From contig OY856409.1 of assembly GCA_963693085.1 (NCBI GenBank), positions 1,335,831,915 through 1,335,895,914 on the forward strand: a stretch of DNA of 64,000 bases. The letters run 5' to 3'. This document shows, one piece after another, positions 44,212-56,985 of the stretch. This stretch comes from Alisma plantago-aquatica. Lineage: Eukaryota; Streptophyta; Magnoliopsida; Alismatales; Alismataceae. Each line of letters starts with the position of its first letter. The stretch's first letter is position 1. A model generated the notes under the pieces. It was not told the origin of the DNA. It ran no database searches and saw only the letters and a program-made list of their open reading frames with translations. A program made the position numbers and the translations under genes.

Positions 44212-46545
44212 TAAGTATTTTGTGACTTAACTATTTCTAGTTATCCCATATAGGTAGTTAAGTACCCCTACGTAGGTTGTGTTTATACCTATCCTTGAGT
44301 CATGGAATACCAACTAAGGTTTCAATAACTAACCAATTTGGTTACTTCCCCACCCCACACCACTTATATAGTTGAGAATCAATATATATCACCCATGCTC
44401 TCTCTAGGAAGGTGTAAATATCTCTACATAGGAGTTGACTCTCCTAATGATTAATTTCAATATATCACTTCCAGGGAGCTATTTCGACCCCTATAATAGC
44501 TAGACTTGCTTGTATATTCATAGCTAACCTTAACCCAAGTTATTACCTTAAATCCATTCCTTAATTGATCTTAATTGACTATAAGTCCACTTGGAGGAGT
44601 GAGCATGCATGTATAACAAGCTTTGAACTGTAACGTGAGTGAGATATCACCTCTCTCTCATATCCATAGTGTGATTGGTTTACCTAATGATCGATATGAG
44701 TAGTAATATGATTGTACAGTACACCTTGTTTTGTTATGACACCATGGTAGTAAACCATGAAGTGAAGAAGGAACCATAATTTCCTCCTATAATGGTATGA
44801 TGAGCTTATAACTCCCCAATTTTCTAAGATGATATAGAATAAGTCATGTATAGGGTGAGGGATGAAGTAGTAGGTATCAACCTAGTAAGACATGTTATGT
44901 GTGGACTACATGCCATAGGAAATATTTTCCCACCTAATCTTGGTTTTAGAGATGCTTGTTGTATGCACTGATGACGTGTGTAGATCAGACTCTTTCAGAA
45001 GAGTAAAGTGGTGTTAGGATGATGGTTTGTGTATAAGGTTGTGCATAGTGGCTGAATTGGTTCTCAGATCGATTTTGGTGCCATTTTTGGAATTTGATGG
45101 TAAAGTAAATATTTTTATTATTCTATTGTATCTACAAAAAATATTTCAGATGTTATCAATGGTTTTTTGGTACCAAGTCACAACTACCCAAAAGTTTGTG
45201 TAGTAGAGAAACCCTTTAGTGAAGGAACTTTCGAATGGCTTATTCAACCTAAGATTCAAGGCCATTGTGTGAAGAAGTTCAAATGTATGGATATGATGTA
45301 GCTGGTCTAACCCTATTTAATCTCTACATGGTTAGATAGGTTATATAGTGAAACTTTCAAGGGATAGAGTCTTATATGCTTAATTTGGTAGCTTAAGGTG
45401 TAGTTGAAATCAATAGTTGTTGCAATAAGAAATATGTGGGTAACTCCAAGAACTAATTACATAAATGTTAAGTCGATAGTTAAATAAAATTTAAAATTTA
45501 ACTTTAGTTACTGTTTGAAGATGAACGTAAGTCCTATACAGAAATAAGTTATTTTACAAGGAAAATGATATGGGAAATGATTGATACCTAAAAAGCTTAA
45601 ATTAATGACCTAGCCCCTAATTTTATTAGAATGTAATGATAAGGATAAATCTATGCTAGAAGTCAGATTGAGTACACCAAGATTTTTAAGAATTACAAAT
45701 GAACATCTTTTCTATATGATTATAAAACATGAAAATGAAATACATACAACTTCATCAAAACATATGCAATGTGAGGTGTATGCATAAAATCATGGATGAC
45801 TAATTCAATAGTTTCATACAACACACTAGAATGATCAATGTGTATGGTAACCATGAATTCCAACAAAGTCCTAACATTCTACTTAACCCTAATCCAATTT
45901 TCTATCTATCTGAACTAGGTGGTCGTGTGACATTAAATAATTAAAACTCCTTATTAAAATCCATAAACATACTAAAACCTAAAATGCAATTTGTATAGGA
46001 TAAGAAGACATGCAAGCATGATATATACTAATAGTAATTGTACCCTAATAAAATTCATAAAAGGAAATAATCCCAATAATAAAAAATATAATAATGATAT
46101 CTTTTGAGGATGTCTTCCCTAAACTAGTTGGTTTTATGCAACTAAGTGGTTGTAATCTGAATGATCCCAAACGAGAATCCTAATTATGAAAAGTTGATAT
46201 TCATACCTAGAGGACAGAAAAGAAGTGGAAGAAAAGCCTAGAGACTACATGGGAGTAAATATCATGACAATGATAAATAGATAGTTAAACTACCATAGAA
46301 GTATAGGTAACTTTAACTAATACTAAATAATTAAATAATCCTAGGTCCTGGTGAAATATTCCTAACTTAACTTATAATATGAGAAGGCTTTGGGAGACGT
46401 CGTGCTTCAATTGCTATATATGGACCTTGAGTATAATATAAATTGTACACTAGGATCCACTGTAGAAAGTGAACTAGAAACTTATGTACTAGTCAAGAGG
46501 CATACCTTAGTATAGTAGGTTTTATCTTGGTGGATTTCTTAGATG
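44212..46545 (+). mobile_element. Non-coding internal region of LARD-like element
   Basis: 2.3 kb between PBS and PPT. No gag or pol words could be read in six frames. The first few hundred bases resemble 4227-4080 on the minus strand (AGGTAGTTA, GAGTCATGGAATACCAA). With LTRs of about 3 kb, this fits a large retrotransposon derivative lacking genes. Confidence 0.55.
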
Positions 46546-46565
46546 AAATCTTCTTTAAGGGGTGG
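46546..46565 (+). promoter_or_regulatory. Polypurine tract of LARD-like element
   Basis: AAATCTTCTTTAAGGGGTGG immediately precedes the LTR start TGTAACATAC at 46566. Confidence 0.65.
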
Positions 46566-48343
46566 TGTAACATACTCGTATCTAGGTTTATGTCTTACAT
46601 CTCCCTCATTCTAGGCCCTTTTCAATCATGTTAGTATCTATTACCTTCTCCCCAAATATAAAATATAATAGGATTAATTGGATTCAAACAATATAAGGTA
46701 CTTATAAATATCTATTTTTATATATATGCAATTTTAAGCTGAAGTAACCTAAAACATTAAATAGTGAGGTTTAATGTAAAATAAATATTAACTCTATTTT
46801 AACTCTCTAAAATATTATGGTAAATAAAAGATGAAAGAAATTGTATATTCAACAAATATTGTGTCACAATTTAATAAGTAAGAATATTGAATGTCCTAAG
46901 TGAATGATCTAACATCCAAATAATGAAATAGTTTATCAAATAATCTCATAATATAAAGTTGAGGTTAAAATCAGTATCCCCACACCTTAATTAGCTTACC
47001 TAGAAAATTTGAGACCAATCAGATATACAATGCACCATATATTACTTAAGGGAAAAAGCATATAGTTTTTTAAGATTTAGTTAATTAAATTTTATCACCC
47101 TTTCATTCTTATAAAGTTCCTCTTCAACGTGTTGCCACTCTTGTAATGCATGTATTATTATGATTTCTAGAACTTTGAATTTACATGTTATTTTTCCGGG
47201 CCACGAGATCGGAAAGCTATGGTCTAGACTTCATCTCTAACCTCCCGAGCATATGTAATATGCTTATAGTAACTCCTAGTCTTTATCCTTCTAATATCTC
47301 TCTCACTCTCTAATCAATACCACAACACGAAACGTCTTTCATCAACTTCATTTTCCCCTTCTGTATTGCTTGATCCTAACTATTTAGGGTTTGTCAGTCC
47401 CTAGTGAAAAATCCATCTCCAATCTCCTCATTCCTCTATTTCACCCTTGTGCAGCCTCTGCTGCCACCACATACCTTTGTTCCCATTAGAATGTGATGTG
47501 AATCCACATTTCAGACATTATAAACACACCCATGCTCCCAACACCCCACCTTCTAGGCCAAGTGTGTGATTCTAACCTCCACCTCCTTCTCACAGCTACT
47601 CGGAGTGTGTATGAATGCTACTGATCATAGTACCTTATGGAAAAAGTTTTCAAACCCCTCTTGAACTATCAATGAGTCTTAATGAGTGAAAAATTTATCC
47701 CTAAGGTAAGCCAATAAAATTCCCCTCTTTTTGCTTCTACATGTAACTAGTGGGAAATGTGTAAACGTCTCTTCCTCAATTTTGTTGCGTTCTTTACCTA
47801 TGGATTCCCACTCCCATGGAATATTGTCTCTTATTCTTAGTATCTTCAACGACTTTCCCTATTCATGATTCTTAAGCATATCCTTTCTAGTTTCATGGAG
47901 TAGATAGCAACCTAGGGCTCCTGGATTCCATTTGGACCAAGTCAGAGCTTAATATGTCTGACAAGATTCCAAGAATTCATTTGAGAGGTCAACTTGATTA
48001 TTCTTTTAATGGTATTTTAGTATGGATTTGAGGATGAGATCACTTATATTATGTGTTCTTGAAATACTGAGATCGAACTATAACATGTGTATCTTTTTAG
48101 TTTTGTCCTTGTGCATTCATTTTGTGTTCTCTAATCACTGAGGGGAATTTTCATCAATTCAAAAAAATTTCTTTTTTCTGATCGAGAACATTGCATGTGA
48201 GGATTTTCCCCCATGTTACCATGTCACACTTCATGGTTTTGATGTTGCATGAGGAGTATTATGATCTTTTATTTTAGAATATAATTAGAAAATGGTTTAG
48301 CTACAAAAATCATTACAAAATATTGGTTTATCCAAAAAAAATG

Positions 48344-48382
<39 letters not shown>

Positions 48383-49668
48383 CAAAAAATATGAATGATT
48401 TAATGGGATTGTTTACATTACTCGATTCTAAGGTTACAAATGGATCATTTAGGGTTAATAATTTTAACAAAGTTATAATAAATCTATGCATGAATGTTGT
48501 GATCAGGTATTGGAAACTAATTAACCTGATTTTAGGAGTTACTTTTGAGTAGTTAGATCCAATCTCAAGGTATGTGCACTCTATATATTTAATTTGGGCA
48601 TTTAATGTCTAAATCCTAATTTGTTAATTTTGATCTATTGAGACTCCTCTTTTTAAAAATAATTGAACTCCCCTTTTTATATTGACTATCATTCACTAAA
48701 ATTCTTTATTATTGATTATCAATTATTGAAAACATATTTCCCTTTATACGAGTCATGTGGATCCATTTATCATATCTTGGATGTTATCATCCCTTTGCAA
48801 CATGAATATAAATCAGAATGTGATATGGTCAAGCCTACTCTATTTACATGCTATATTTGGACTAGTAATAAATAATAGTAGTGTAACTATTGTCTAGGCA
48901 CTAGGTCTTATTCCCCTACAATGCCACTGGCTATTATTCCCCTATAATGTTATAATTTGAGGCACTAGGTTTTATTCCCTTGCCATATTCTATATATTGC
49001 ACTAAAGGTGTATTCCTCCTTCCATGACTATTTTTTTAGGGTTCCCTAGACCTAATTTAATTTATTCTAGTCTTGTTTAATCTACATACACTTTTTATAT
49101 ATTTTTAATTATGATTAAAATGCAAGAAATTCTTTGATTCATAGAGTTGCTTCTTTAAATTGATATTGCCTCTATTTTTATTGTTCCTTCCTTGGTTATT
49201 CACTCATTTGATAATTTATTTGAAAACTCACCTATATGTTGATATTCCATCTTTTCTTGGGAATACCCCTTGTTTACTTGTAATCCATTATAATGCCTAA
49301 ACTTTGCTTTATGCATATACTAAGTTGTGTCATGATGCATAATTTTGTTCCCTTTTATTGGGTGTTGTTCCCAAAACCACACAGGTATAGGTACATTAGA
49401 GAGTCGTTACTCAAGAGAAGATTGTACGTGAAGGTTCATCTTGAGGATAGACTGTAATGGTATAGTTTCCCTCTGCTAAGGGTCATGGATGTAAATAGAT
49501 GCAAAACTTTTAGTTTGTTTTACCACCTTATTAAGGTGAAGAACAGTGTATGTGAATAATTTTGATAAATGGGATAGTTATATTTTTCTGTTGCTTTATT
49601 ATAACCTGGCTCTTTATATCATACCATTTGAGTGGATATCCTATTGGGTCCAACTCTTTGGATTATCA
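46566..49668 (+). repeat. LARD-family LTR, copy d
   Basis: About 3.1 kb, from TGTAACATACTCG to CCAACTCTTTGGA. The 3' third matches copies a, b and c. AGGCACTAGG.TTTATTCCC units recur at 48897-48990. An (AT)n run is at 48347-48379. A degenerate PBS (TTATCATAG) follows at about 49669. No gene is present; the frame 48663-48875 is not recognised. Confidence 0.65.
48347..48379. repeat. (AT)n microsatellite
   Basis: About 16 AT units in LTR copy d. Confidence 0.9.
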
Positions 49669-50034
49669 TAGTTGACTCCATCTAGAACACCAAAATGTAT
49701 TAGTGTATCATAAATAAGGAACCACAATTTTTTGGAAGTGGTACGATCCATGATGTGTTTATCTAATCTTCTAACTTTCTTGTATCATGGTCAATTATAC
49801 ATAACATTCCATTAACATATACATTTTTATTCTTAGTATAGTGGAATATCTATCTCTTTTGCTCTTTCAAGATATCTTAAACTTTGATGTCTACATTCTG
49901 ATTTTGCAAATTGCTTTTAGTTCTATATCTAATAGGGTATTCATCATTCTTGCATTCGGCAATCGATCTTTTTTTCTACATCCAAGATGATACAACTCAA
50001 TTGTTGGCCTAGATGATGATTTTTGACTAAGCAC

Positions 50035-50255
50035 ATCTGCTACCACATTATCTTTCTTTAGGTGGTAGCCAGTGGTGCAATCATAACCATTGAGAATCTC
50101 AAGAAATCTCTACCATATTAGACTTTACTCTACATGGGTATATGTACTTCAAGATCTTATGATCTACAAAAACTTAGAATGGTTCTCAAATATATTTACC
50201 CATATATATATATATATATATATATCTGTGTGTGTGTGTGTGTGTGTGTGTGTGC

Positions 50256-50315
<60 letters not shown>

Positions 50316-51350
50316 CATGACAAAGTTCTAAGAGCTAGTAAAACTACATCCACTTCTAGGTCATGCTCTGGATAGTTCTCACCGTGCATCTTTATCTGTA
50401 TAGAAAGAGTTAGTGATAAATTCACCATCTTGCATGAATGCACTACCTAAACATTCCCTTGATGCACTCATAAAATTACATATCCTTTCTCATTCTCAGA
50501 CAATGACAACATTTCTTTTGTAATCAACATCTATTTTAAAGTATGAAAATGGTCTTCACACTACTTGGTCTAGATAAGCAATATCTCCTTTCTAGCTAAC
50601 CTAGTTTGAGTCATATAGATGACATTGAAGTTCTAAATAAACCTAATGTAATATCTTGTTAATCCTGTGAAACTATGGTCCTCAGTCGGTGTCTTCCATT
50701 TCTCCTACTGATTATAGATCTCACTTTTTTGGGTCTAACAAAATTCTTTGACCAGAGATAACATGACTCAAAAAAAGAATCTTCAAAAAACTAGATGTAA
50801 CAATGACTAAACTAAGCATATAAATGATGTTTCTTAGTATTTGGAATGCTAGCCATAAGTGGCATCCATGTTTTTTTGTATCTATGGAGTACATCAATAT
50901 TTCATCTACATATACTATCATGAACTAATCTAAAAACTGATAGAGCACTCTATTCATCATATTCATATAGGATATAAGAAAATTGGTTAGTCCAAATGAC
51001 ATAACCAAGAATTCATAGTGTCCATGATGATCACAAAATGATGTCTTTAACACATCCTCAATCTTATATTTTCACATATAATATCCAAACCATAGATCGA
51101 TCTTTGAAGAGATGGTCTCTACCCTAATTGATTTTGAGATCATCAAACATATGCAACATATGTATTCTTAATAGTAATCTTATTTTGTTTCCTATATCTG
51201 ATGCATAAACACATTGTTCTATCCTTCTTCTCGAAAAACAAGATGGATTATAGTCATGTAGAGGTACGATACTGCATAAAGTCTTTATCTACCAAATCCC
51301 ATTTTTTATTTTTAGATTTTTAACCTCATATGGTGCCATATGATAAGGTG
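50035..51350 (-). pseudogene. gypsy-3 reverse transcriptase and RNase H
   Basis: The RT palm is open at 50721-50921: MIVYVDEILMYSIDTKKHGC, then LGHVISG-like LSHVISGQRILLDPKK. The active site is YVDE against the usual F(I/V)DD. Upstream pieces correspond to the KIDL..YHQ and MPFGLTN blocks but are shifted. RNase H (50560-50035) is poorly preserved and split by a (TA)n(TG)n(TA)n microsatellite at 50202-50314. It is non-functional. Confidence 0.7.
50202..50314. repeat. Compound (TA)n(TG)n(TA)n microsatellite
   Basis: TA run 50202-50225, TG run 50226-50254, TA run about 50257-50314, inside the gypsy-3 RNase H remnant. Frames through it (50090-50443) are repeat artefacts. Confidence 0.92.
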
Positions 51351-51458
51351 ATAGGGATATTGCTAAGGTACTATGTTCAAGGTTAATATCAAATTGACTT
51401 CCCTTTCTAGTGGTGAAGCTGGTAATACTTCAAGGAAGGCATCAACAAACTCCCAAAA

Positions 51459-51710
51459 TGTGAGACCCCTAACCTTTCTTAAATGGTTGAACATGCTTAA
51501 TTACCATAATTTAATTCTTAGAACCCTAATCTAACCTTGTGATATGTTCCAGTATTATGTGACAAGCTTAAGTTTCAAATTTGGTCAATTTGAAACTTAA
51601 GCTTGTCACATGATACCGGAACATATCACAAGGTAAGATTAGGGTTCTAAGAATTAAATTATGGTAATTAAGCATGTTCAACCATTTAAGCAAGGTTAGG
51701 GTCTAATACA
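51459..51710. repeat. 252-bp near-perfect palindrome made of two inverted LTR tips
   Basis: The arms 51463-51581 and 51587-51706 pair with about four mismatches and one 1-base indel; the loop is about 5 bases (TGGTC). Each arm reads TGTNNGACC..TAACC from the outside and resembles the U3 tip of the gypsy-2 LTR (43780-43900: TTGAAACATAAGCTTGTCACATGAT-like, GGTTCAACC, TCTTACA). It interrupts the pol of gypsy-3 between RT and protease. Flanks AAAATG and AATAATG could be a decayed duplication. Confidence 0.85.
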
Positions 51711-51758
51711 AATAATGATACCTTAGATAAGCTAGGGTTCTCTACCCTACTATGCATC

Positions 51759-51826
51759 ACATGTGATAGGAACCCTTGACATCTCTTTCGCAATAACATG
51801 TGATAGGAACCCTTGACATCTCTTTC
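51759..51826. repeat. 31-bp tandem duplication in protease region
   Basis: ACATGTGATAGGAACCCTTG plus 11 more bases is identical at 51759-51789 and 51796-51826. Confidence 0.85.
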
Positions 51827-51836
51827 TCAATATCCT

Positions 51837-52330
51837 CTAAGTTGTCATTGAATATATTGTGCATGTAGGAAAAACCTTCCTATCACATGTGAAGATCCAC
51901 GTTTTATCACCATCATTGAATTCAACTTCCTTATCCAACCAGTCTAGTCTCACTTTATATTGTTCCAAACAATTCATGCCCAAGATTAAAAACAAATATT
52001 TGCATCTCAAGTGGCATAAGGCCCATTTAGATACTAATATTCCCATCTCAAAACACACACCTAAGACATGATTCTCCTAGAATAACATGCTCTACTATTT
52101 CAACCTCCAAAACAAAACTACAAGATATGGGTATAGAAAACAAACATATATCATCCCTCTCACAATGGAATGTGTAACACCCATACCTATCAAAACATTA
52201 AAATGAGTAATAAAAATTGTATTGAATTGCATCTGACATGCCACTGTTTGTCGTGTATCAATCCTTATGGCTGGTTCATAGCATAGACTCACCCTATCAT
52301 TATCTCTTTTCATAAATTTCTTCATGTAAT
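51837..52330 (-). pseudogene. gypsy-3 protease
   Basis: Open frames 52095-52325 and 51837-52058. The first contains GVTHSIVRG, a decayed form of the catalytic D[ST]GATHSF motif. The second has LILGMNCLEQYKVRLDW and KTWIFTCDRK, matching the FDVILGMNTLEKYKVGLNC block of gypsy-2. An insertion or shift lies between them. The aspartic protease would cut the polyprotein; the catalytic Asp is lost here. Confidence 0.7.
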
Positions 52331-52349
52331 AGTTTGTGACGTTGCTCCT

Positions 52350-53560
52350 TGTATACTTGACCCTACATGTGATACCGTCCCTCTATTACTACTTTTTTGT
52401 GGCTATTGTGATTGCTAAAACTATCCTTTTAGTCTCTATCCTTGATACTGCTATTGCACCTTTTGAGGATAATTCCTAGAGTAGTGTCTAAGATGTATAC
52501 ATGTATAGTATGTAGGTGTAACAATACCCAACCCTACCCTCTATTATAACAACTTCAATTGGTGCATTTTGGAGGAGAAGAAGCATAAACAGATGATACA
52601 TGTTTCTAAGGACTCATCATAGTCAATGAATTTGCATTGGTTTCTCTTAACGATTCATGACTTCTACCACTTCCCATATGCACGTCCTTGATTGAGTACT
52701 AGGACCAGGTATGCACAACTCATCACGTCATCTCTTTTGTGTCTCAACTTCTTTATTGGCTAGTTAGCCCAACGAACTCTTTGGGTGAAACAAAAAAAGC
52801 ATGAAAGTTAGAGTGACACTATGTGATGGATACTTCTCTTACATCTCGAGATTCAATCCCTCTTCAAACCTTCTTATCTTTGTAAATTCTATCCACAAAG
52901 TTGTGAATTGAATGCCATGAACAAATAGGAACTCATAATATATGACTAACATTGTTTGTTGCCTCAATATCTCAATCTTCACACCTTATCAAGTACATAG
53001 GTATCATGTTACTATATTGAATCAGACCACCTCTTGATCTCTAAGAGGTGATCTCTCCAAATCAATATATCTTCTTCAATACACAATAGTAACTGGAACT
53101 CTCCTTCATAAGGTACACTACATGCTCAAAATATGATGTATCTTGAAGATCTCTACGGGTTTCAAACATCCTAGAATCAACTTCATTAGGATCAAAACTT
53201 CATGTGAATAAAGGCTCTTTCTTCCAATGATTCTCATAATACTTACTTTGATCCCAACTAGATTTGTATGTGGTGTTGTGATCTCACTTTTGCCACCATC
53301 TAGTTGGTGGAAGACATCATGCACTGAGCCATGGCTTTCATCTTAGGGGTTGGTGATATTATTGGTCATTGTGGCTAAGGTAGAGGTTCTACCACTTCTT
53401 CATCATCATTATGTCTATACTCAACCCTATTACTTATTCTACTTTCACCATAGGAGCGGGTAGGTGGTATGCTTGGTTTACCCTTGATGAGCTTTCTAAA
53501 CTCCACTAGGACCATCGTACTGGCTCTCAGCATGCTCCTTTCTACCACACACCTATTGTT
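52350..53560 (-). pseudogene. gypsy-3 gag, heavily decayed
   Basis: Order and spacing match gypsy-2 gag. Weak similarity remains, for example around 52855-52890 to 38380-38420 (plus-strand wording CTTCAAACCTTCTTATC versus CTTCTCGAACCTATGGATCC). The knuckle cannot be read. The frame 53118-53324 may be part of the N-terminal region. Confidence 0.45.
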
Positions 53561-53641
53561 ATAGAGAGGATATACATATTCTAGATTGTGGCATAAGAAG
53601 TTGACTCAAAATATCTTAATCTCATCACCTGATATAAACCA

Positions 53642-53654
53642 AAATATAATACCA
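53642..53654 (-). promoter_or_regulatory. Decayed primer binding site of gypsy-3
   Basis: AAATATAATACCA at the position expected, against GGCTCTGATACCA; it directly adjoins TGTTTTGGGTAG at 53655. Confidence 0.45.
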
Positions 53655-56600
53655 TGTTTTGGGTAGAACTCCAAATAATCAACCCATATATGACTATTAG
53701 AGGTTATTGTGAGGTTTGTAAGGAACTAAAATCAATTATTATTCACAGTAAACATTTCAAATCAAGTAGCTGCATAAACCAATGATTTCATATAGCAACT
53801 GAAATCAACATTTCACAAATATAAATAAAGCCAACATCTTACAAGTAGTAACTAAAACCAACATCTTATAAGTATTTGAATAGATATTGGATTATTGAAT
53901 ATGTCAAAATTCTATTTACAACAATTCAATAACACCATCTTACTCGATTCCATAAGCATGTAACTTTTAAAAATATATATGTATATGCATTCCTTCATCA
54001 AACATGTATAGGAATCCCAAAGACACTATATAAGATATTTTCTATACACACATAATAAAAATGAGGACTCACCTTACAAAGTAGTCCTCGAGTCTTCTAT
54101 TGGGATGAGGAGTGGTTATACTTAAAATATGTTTATTGGTTGATTAGATAAGTATAAGTGAGAAGATAAGACACAAGAACAAATATTCACAATTCCATCT
54201 TCATTTCTGTTGAATTTGAGCAGATTTGATCCATGAAACTCACAAATGCAAGACTATTTATAGTTATGGATGTATATTTGATAGTAAAGAAAGTATGACA
54301 TAAACAAGAAAGTATAAGATTAACAATCACCATACATGAATATCCACTTTTATGTTTATTTATTGACCTAAAACTACCTAGCTTGTACCTAACCTAGTAG
54401 AATACACCACATTGTGCTCGCATGCATGACCCACCATCCATACCCTAGGATCAAGACAGTCACCCTAGGACTACTTATGTAGCTCATTAATGGTATAGGA
54501 CTAGGTATGATCCTATGTCATCTCAACTGTCTCATTCACACACCATGGTACAATACTAGGTTGTAAGTCATGCATATCTTATATTACATATCACATATTC
54601 CATGTATATTTCACATTTCATAGTATTGGTTTCTCTATCCCCTAATCCTTTCTTTCACATTTCACACTAAGAGATTTGGGGCCTTGATCCAACCTATGTG
54701 GCCCCCCCTAACTCCCCTCATACAAACCCTTAGGATCTAGTCCACATCAGGTCTTCTTCTCATGGGTATAATCTACTACAAGGGTTTGTCGTTCCTAGCA
54801 ACAATTTTGGGAGGTTCACAATTTGCAGGTCACCTAGCTAACTGAGAATATATTACAATTTTTCAATAATAGGTATCTTACTCATCTTAAAGAAATTTTT
54901 ATCATTTATTTCACAAAGTATTCATGTGAATTGCCATTGGTAGAAATGTTTGGTCTTCACTATACTAGCAAACCAACATAAGTCACTAACCATTGTATGT
55001 GATTCTATTAGAAATAAGTAGGTCTTCAAAAATCATTTGGATCTACTTCTTATAAGAATAGGAGGATCCTCTGAGGGTCCCTGAGAAAAAACACCTTACA
55101 GAAGCAACATCCTCAGTCATTGAAGAGGCACCACTCCATCTTGACTTTTCTCTTACACATCCTATCCAGCATATCAAAGAGTCCATCTTTCAGCAAGCAC
55201 CATGTCATCTAAATTTCCTTATTGAATCCCAAGTGAAGATATTCAAGAATCGCATTAGTTTCCTTAATTCATCACACTTTTCATAATACTACAATCTCTA
55301 TGCGTCTTCCACCAATTTAGCCCAATAGAAACCATATACATGTAATTAGGGTTATTAGGAATGATAGTTAAATTATATTCATATTTACTTATATGTAACC
55401 ATTCATAATAGTGGAATTTCAAGTAAGAACAAACTTAAAAAGCTTTGTTTATTTCTAGGATTGTTGATTTGCAAGAATTGTGACATAGGAAGGTGAATTC
55501 ATGCTTAATCAGTTATATATGTGATTATATACTCACCTTGTTGTACATGTATTGAAGTAATTTAGTGATTCTCTCCTTGAGCTCAATAAAAGCTTCACAA
55601 TCCACCAATTTTTTGGTATACTCCACCTCTAAGTCACTAAATTATCCTTAAGAAGAAGATTTGAGAAGGGAAGAAGTAAGGATCTCGAGCTATTGCTCCA
55701 TCTATGAAGGAGAACGTCCTAAATATTAGAAGAGAGGATAAAGGAAAAGATAAAAGGATAAATCAAATTACTAATTAATAATTTCTGTTATCAAGAGTCT
55801 AGAGAAGATCCTCAAGCTAAAATCTTCAACTTTTTCTTAGAATCCACCTTGGTTCCTCCTTGTAGGATGAAATTTGGTGGGGGAAGGAGGATTTTGGTAG
55901 TGAGTAATGGATCTAATGTCATTCTAGAGTTCAAAGGAATCAAGTTGGGGTTTATATTATAATATAACATCGTTTAATTATCTATTTTTATTTTTTAGTC
56001 TACTAGAAATACAAGCATGATGACCTTATAGGAAGTCATTCCTACTTTCAGGGTCGATGGGTTCAAATTGAATGAAGAAGAGATCAAAGCCACAATCTTA
56101 CGCTACAAGTGAATTCAACCCGTGGGAAGTCAGTCTGACATTTGCACTCAACTTTTTAGTAATTCAACCATTTTTAGTGCTTTGATTGAAGTGGTGGCTT
56201 CATCCCTAAAGGTTTGTCTGAGCTTTGCAAATGTTGATTAACTTGTGGTATAGACTCTACATCTTTAGACATCCAAAACACCATATAGTGATCCCTAAAT
56301 ACTATTTTGATCCTAAAGTATATATTCTCTTCTTAAATATTTCAACAATTATAGTTATAGTCTTTAATTAGATTAAGGACGTATTCTTGTGTTCAATATT
56401 TTTTAATTATCACATGAACTCAATATTCTATTCCCCCATCATTCATTCTTACTATTTTTAAAACAACCAAGTCATATTATTACTTAGGATTATATCATCA
56501 TGTACATCTTAAGTCATACACGAAATATACAACTTATGTTTTACCTATCATTACTACTTGAAAACATAAATTTCCACTAAGTTAGGGGTATCAATCACTC

Positions 56601-56721
56601 TATACCATTCATATGGGTTCCATTACACAAATAAGGGTTTCATGTTATCATAAAAAATATATAGTGTAGACACTATGGAGCTTAACTAGAGTTATTCTTA
56701 ACCTAGGAATGGGTTGTTACA
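53655..56721 (-). repeat. 5' LTR of gypsy-3
   Basis: 3067 bp with TG..CA ends; the minus strand starts TGTAACAACCCATTCCTAGG and ends CTACCCAAAACA. The start matches the plus-strand LTR at 24792. No gene is seen inside. Confidence 0.7.
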
Positions 56722-56985
56722 CTAATTTCATACCCCTTGTTCTTATTACCGTTGATGTAATCATGGTTGTGGACCACCTCTAGTCTCATGCTATGTAGTG
56801 ATATTTTTGGAACAAGGAATCCTTATCCCAGATAGGACATTTTTCTTATATCTTCATAGCGTACATGAAAGTTCATCCTACATGCATGATTTTAGTAGTT
56901 TTTGTATATAGAATGATGACAAAGGAATGTGATGCTAACTTGTCAAATGTGATTGATATAAGCATTTGAATGGATCACAATAAGT
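56722..56985. other. Unassigned junction DNA
   Basis: Lies between the gypsy-3 LTR end and the first readable pol of gypsy-4. It may be decayed gag/protease of gypsy-4, but nothing is readable. Confidence 0.3.

Larger units (their letters stand above)
49669..56721 (-). mobile_element. Ty3/gypsy element, 5' two-thirds (gypsy-3)
   Basis: Minus strand: LTR 53655-56721, PBS 53642-53654, gag about 53560-52350, protease 52330-51837, RT about 51350-50640, RNase H about 50560-50035. It stops against LARD LTR copy d near 49669; integrase and 3' LTR are missing. The protease, RT and RNase H line up with gypsy-2. Its LTR start matches gypsy-1 (24792). Confidence 0.7.

Noticed and set aside
50090..50443. 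Open frames rich in Ile-Tyr and Val-Cys
   Set aside because: Products of the TA and TG microsatellite.
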